Shown here: in pieces, positions 4,003 to 5,897 of the stretch
How the letters are laid out: each line of letters opens with the position of its first letter
Position numbering within the stretch: the stretch's first letter is position 1
Origin: Cyanobacteria bacterium T3Sed10_344R1
GTDB taxonomy: Bacteria; Cyanobacteriota; Cyanobacteriia; Phormidesmidales; Phormidesmidaceae
DNA length: 5,897 nt
Direction of reading: 5' to 3'
NCBI GenBank assembly: GCA_003566335.1
Contig: PXDR01000601.1
Span: 1-5,897 of the forward strand
The notes under the pieces: model-generated
Database searches by the model: none
What the model was told of the DNA's origin: nothing
The model's input: only the letters and a program-made list of their open reading frames with translations
Program-made: the position numbers and the translations under genes

Positions 4003-5897
4003 ATGGTAAACCGCATCCGCAACTCCTCTACCCCAGCCTGGAAGCCTGCTATCACCGGGGGGCTGACTGCTGGGTGGCTATTGCTGCAAACCCTGGCTGG
4101 GTTACCCGTTGCCTTCGCCCAGACGGAAACTGTGCCTGAGCCAGACGAAACTGAACTGACCTACGGGCAGCTTTTGCAGCGGATTGACCAGGGAGAAGTG
4201 CGCCGGGTTGAGGTTGATCCAGGCCGACGGCTGGCGTTAGTCGAGCTAGAAAGCCACGGCGAAGACGATGATCCCAAGCGGGTGGTACTGTTTGCCAACG
4301 ATCGCAACCCCGAACTGGTACAGCGGCTACGGGCCAACGATGTGGACTTTGAGGTCGCCGACTCTAGCGACAACAGCGCCCTGACCTGGTTGGCCACGAA
4401 CTCATTTTTGGCTCTGATTATCGTCTTCGGCGTGTTGATGATTCTGCGGCGCTCAGCAGGCGGTGGCGGTGGCGCGATGAACTTTGGTCGCTCTAAGGCG
4501 CGGTTCCAGCTGGAAGTGAAAACCGAGATTCTGTTCGACGACGTAGCGGGCATCGAAGAAGCCAAAGAAGAGCTGCAAGAAGTCGTCACCTTCCTGAAAA
4601 AGCCGGAGCGCTTCACCGCCATCGGGGCGCGGATTCCCAAAGGGGTACTGCTGATTGGCCCGCCAGGAACGGGGAAAACCCTGTTGGCTAAGGCGATTGC
4701 TGGAGAGGCAGGGGTGCCGTTCTTCAGCATGTCTGGCTCAGAATTTGTCGAAATGTTTGTCGGCGTGGGCGCGTCTCGGGTGCGGGATCTGTTCAAAAAA
4801 GCCAAAGAAAACGCCCCTTGCATTGTCTTTATTGACGAGATTGACGCCGTGGGGCGGCAGCGGGGCACGGGCATCGGCGGCGGTAATGATGAGCGGGAGC
4901 AAACCCTCAACCAACTGCTGACCGAAATGGACGGCTTTGAGGGCAATAGCGGCATCATCATTATTGCGGCGACCAACCGGGCCGATGTGCTTGACCAAGC
5001 CTTGCTGCGCCCCGGTCGCTTTGACCGTCAGGTGATGGTTGATTTGCCCACCTACAACGGTCGCCTTGGCATTCTCGAAGTCCATGCTAAAGACAAAAAG
5101 ATTGCGCCGGAGGTTTCTCTGGCTGCGATCGCCCGTCGTACCCCCGGTTTTTCTGGGGCAGAGCTGGCTAACCTGCTGAACGAAGCGGCCATCCTCACCG
5201 CCCGTCGCCGCAAAGACGCCATCACCATGCTGGAAATCGACGATGCGGTAGATCGAGTAGTGGCCGGGATGGAGCGGGCTCCCCTGGTTGACAGCAAGAG
5301 TAAGCGACTGATTGCTTATCACGAAATTGGTCACGCCCTAATTGGCACCCTCACCCCCGGCCACGACCCAGTTCAGAAGGTGACCCTGGTGCCCCGAGGT
5401 CAGGCCCAAGGGCTCACCTGGTTTGCCCCGAATGAAGAAGAAATGCCGATTTCCCGCTCCCAGTTACTGGCCCGGATTACCGGAGCTTTGGGGGGACGGG
5501 TGGCCGAAGAAGTAATCTTTGGCGATGACGAAGTCACCACGGGGGCGGGTCAAGACTTCCAGGTGGTCACCAACATTGCCCGGCAGATGGTGACTCGTTT
5601 TGGCATGTCAACCATTGGCCCTGTGTCTCTCGAAGATCCCCAGAGTGAGGTCTTCCTGGGTCGAGATTTTGGCAGTCGCTCGGAATATTCCGAAGAAGTG
5701 GCCACCAAGATTGACACCCAGGTGCGCGATATCGTCATCCGCTGCTACGCCCAGGCCAAAGCGATTGTCAGCGAGAACCGTCAACTGGTTGACCGCTTAG
5801 TGGATCTGCTAATCGAAAAAGAAAGCATTGACGGGGACGAGTTCCGCAAAATTGTTGAGGAGTTCACCCCGATAGTGGATAAGCACCTGGCCCAAAC
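4003..5897 (+). CDS. ftsH: ATP-dependent zinc metalloprotease FtsH, cut by window edge
   Basis: FtsH is a membrane-anchored hexameric AAA+ protease; cyanobacterial members degrade damaged thylakoid proteins, including D1 in PSII repair. The window holds 631 residues, about the full length of cyanobacterial homologues (roughly 615-665), so little should be missing. ATG 4003 is the first start after an in-frame TGA at 3994, although no ribosome site is seen. Domains in order: N-terminal hydrophobic segment (about 15-39, ending AFA-Q), lumenal or periplasmic domain, membrane helix (about 131-148), Gly-rich linker, then AAA+ with Walker A GPPGTGKT (219-226), pore Phe252 in FVG, Walker B IDE (Asp278, Glu279) and second region of homology with Arg339 and Arg342. 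The protease domain has HEIGH (440-444) and Asp518 in GQDFQ as third zinc ligand. All key residues are intact. Which of the four cyanobacterial FtsH types it is cannot be settled by eye. Confidence 0.97.
   Translation, partial: MVNRIRNSSTPAWKPAITGGLTAGWLLLQTLAGLPVAFAQTETVPEPDETELTYGQLLQRIDQGEVRRVEVDPGRRLALVELESHGEDDDPKRVVLFANDRNPELVQRLRANDVDFEVADSSDNSALTWLATNSFLALIIVFGVLMILRRSAGGGGGAMNFGRSKARFQLEVKTEILFDDVAGIEEAKEELQEVVTFLKKPERFTAIGARIPKGVLLIGPPGTGKTLLAKAIAGEAGVPFFSMSGSEFVEMFVGVGASRVRDLFKKAKENAPCIVFIDEIDAVGRQRGTGIGGGNDEREQTLNQLLTEMDGFEGNSGIIIIAATNRADVLDQALLRPGRFDRQVMVDLPTYNGRLGILEVHAKDKKIAPEVSLAAIARRTPGFSGAELANLLNEAAILTARRRKDAITMLEIDDAVDRVVAGMERAPLVDSKSKRLIAYHEIGHALIGTLTPGHDPVQKVTLVPRGQAQGLTWFAPNEEEMPISRSQLLARITGALGGRVAEEVIFGDDEVTTGAGQDFQVVTNIARQMVTRFGMSTIGPVSLEDPQSEVFLGRDFGSRSEYSEEVATKIDTQVRDIVIRCYAQAKAIVSENRQLVDRLVDLLIEKESIDGDEFRKIVEEFTPIVDKHLAQ
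5125..5132. repeat. HIP1 octamer
   Basis: A perfect GCGATCGC in ftsH, downstream of the second region of homology, encoding Ala-Ile-Ala. A seven-of-eight match lies at 4299-4306. Confidence 0.85.

Noticed and set aside
4161..4976. Long minus-strand open frame of 271 codons
   Set aside because: It lies wholly antisense to ftsH, whose frame is intact with all motifs. Its Ser/Pro/Arg-rich product is what the complement of that gene yields.
4738..5334. Minus-strand open frame of 198 codons
   Set aside because: Also antisense to the AAA+ region of ftsH, with no family resemblance.
5320..5334. HEIGH instead of the common HEAGH as a damaged zinc site
   Set aside because: Only the His-Glu-x-x-His pattern is needed, and cyanobacterial FtsH proteins commonly have a bulky aliphatic residue there.

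Overview
This window is cyanobacterial chromosome. The D2 protein of photosystem II, the photosystem I assembly factor Ycf4 and a cyanobacterial-type FtsH lie within 6 kb. Five perfect copies of the HIP1 octamer GCGATCGC, a hallmark of many cyanobacterial genomes, are scattered through the coding regions. The sequence is moderately GC-rich, and one intergenic spacer holds a CCCCCTTGGCAAGGGGG-type palindrome of a kind I associate with dispersed repeats in filamentous cyanobacteria. A Leptolyngbya-like filamentous organism would fit, but the species is a guess.

Layout: psbD runs leftward from 673 and is cut by the left edge (224 of about 352 residues present). A 444-bp divergent intergenic region (674-1117) separates it from ycf4 (1118-1711, rightward). 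It holds a good sigma70-type promoter for psbD, an HLR1-like light-response site overlapping the -35 box, and a two-tier stem-loop in the predicted psbD leader. After ycf4 come a lipoprotein cyclophilin-type peptidyl-prolyl isomerase (1830-2630) and, 18 bp further on, a beta-ketoacyl-ACP synthase paralogue (2649-3779). A 223-bp spacer with the GC-rich palindrome then precedes ftsH (4003 to beyond the right edge, 631 residues present and probably nearly complete).

Together the genes concern building and maintaining the photosynthetic membrane: D2 is a PSII reaction-centre subunit, Ycf4 assists PSI assembly, and FtsH proteases of this type remove damaged thylakoid proteins, notably D1. The secreted isomerase probably folds proteins in the periplasm or lumen, and the ketoacyl synthase extends acyl chains. 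The isomerase and synthase probably share a transcript, perhaps with ycf4.

I see no novel multigene system here. The points most worth checking are the psbD control region and leader, the divergent active-site surroundings of the ketoacyl synthase, the possible cleavable N-terminus of FtsH, and the GC-rich intergenic palindrome.
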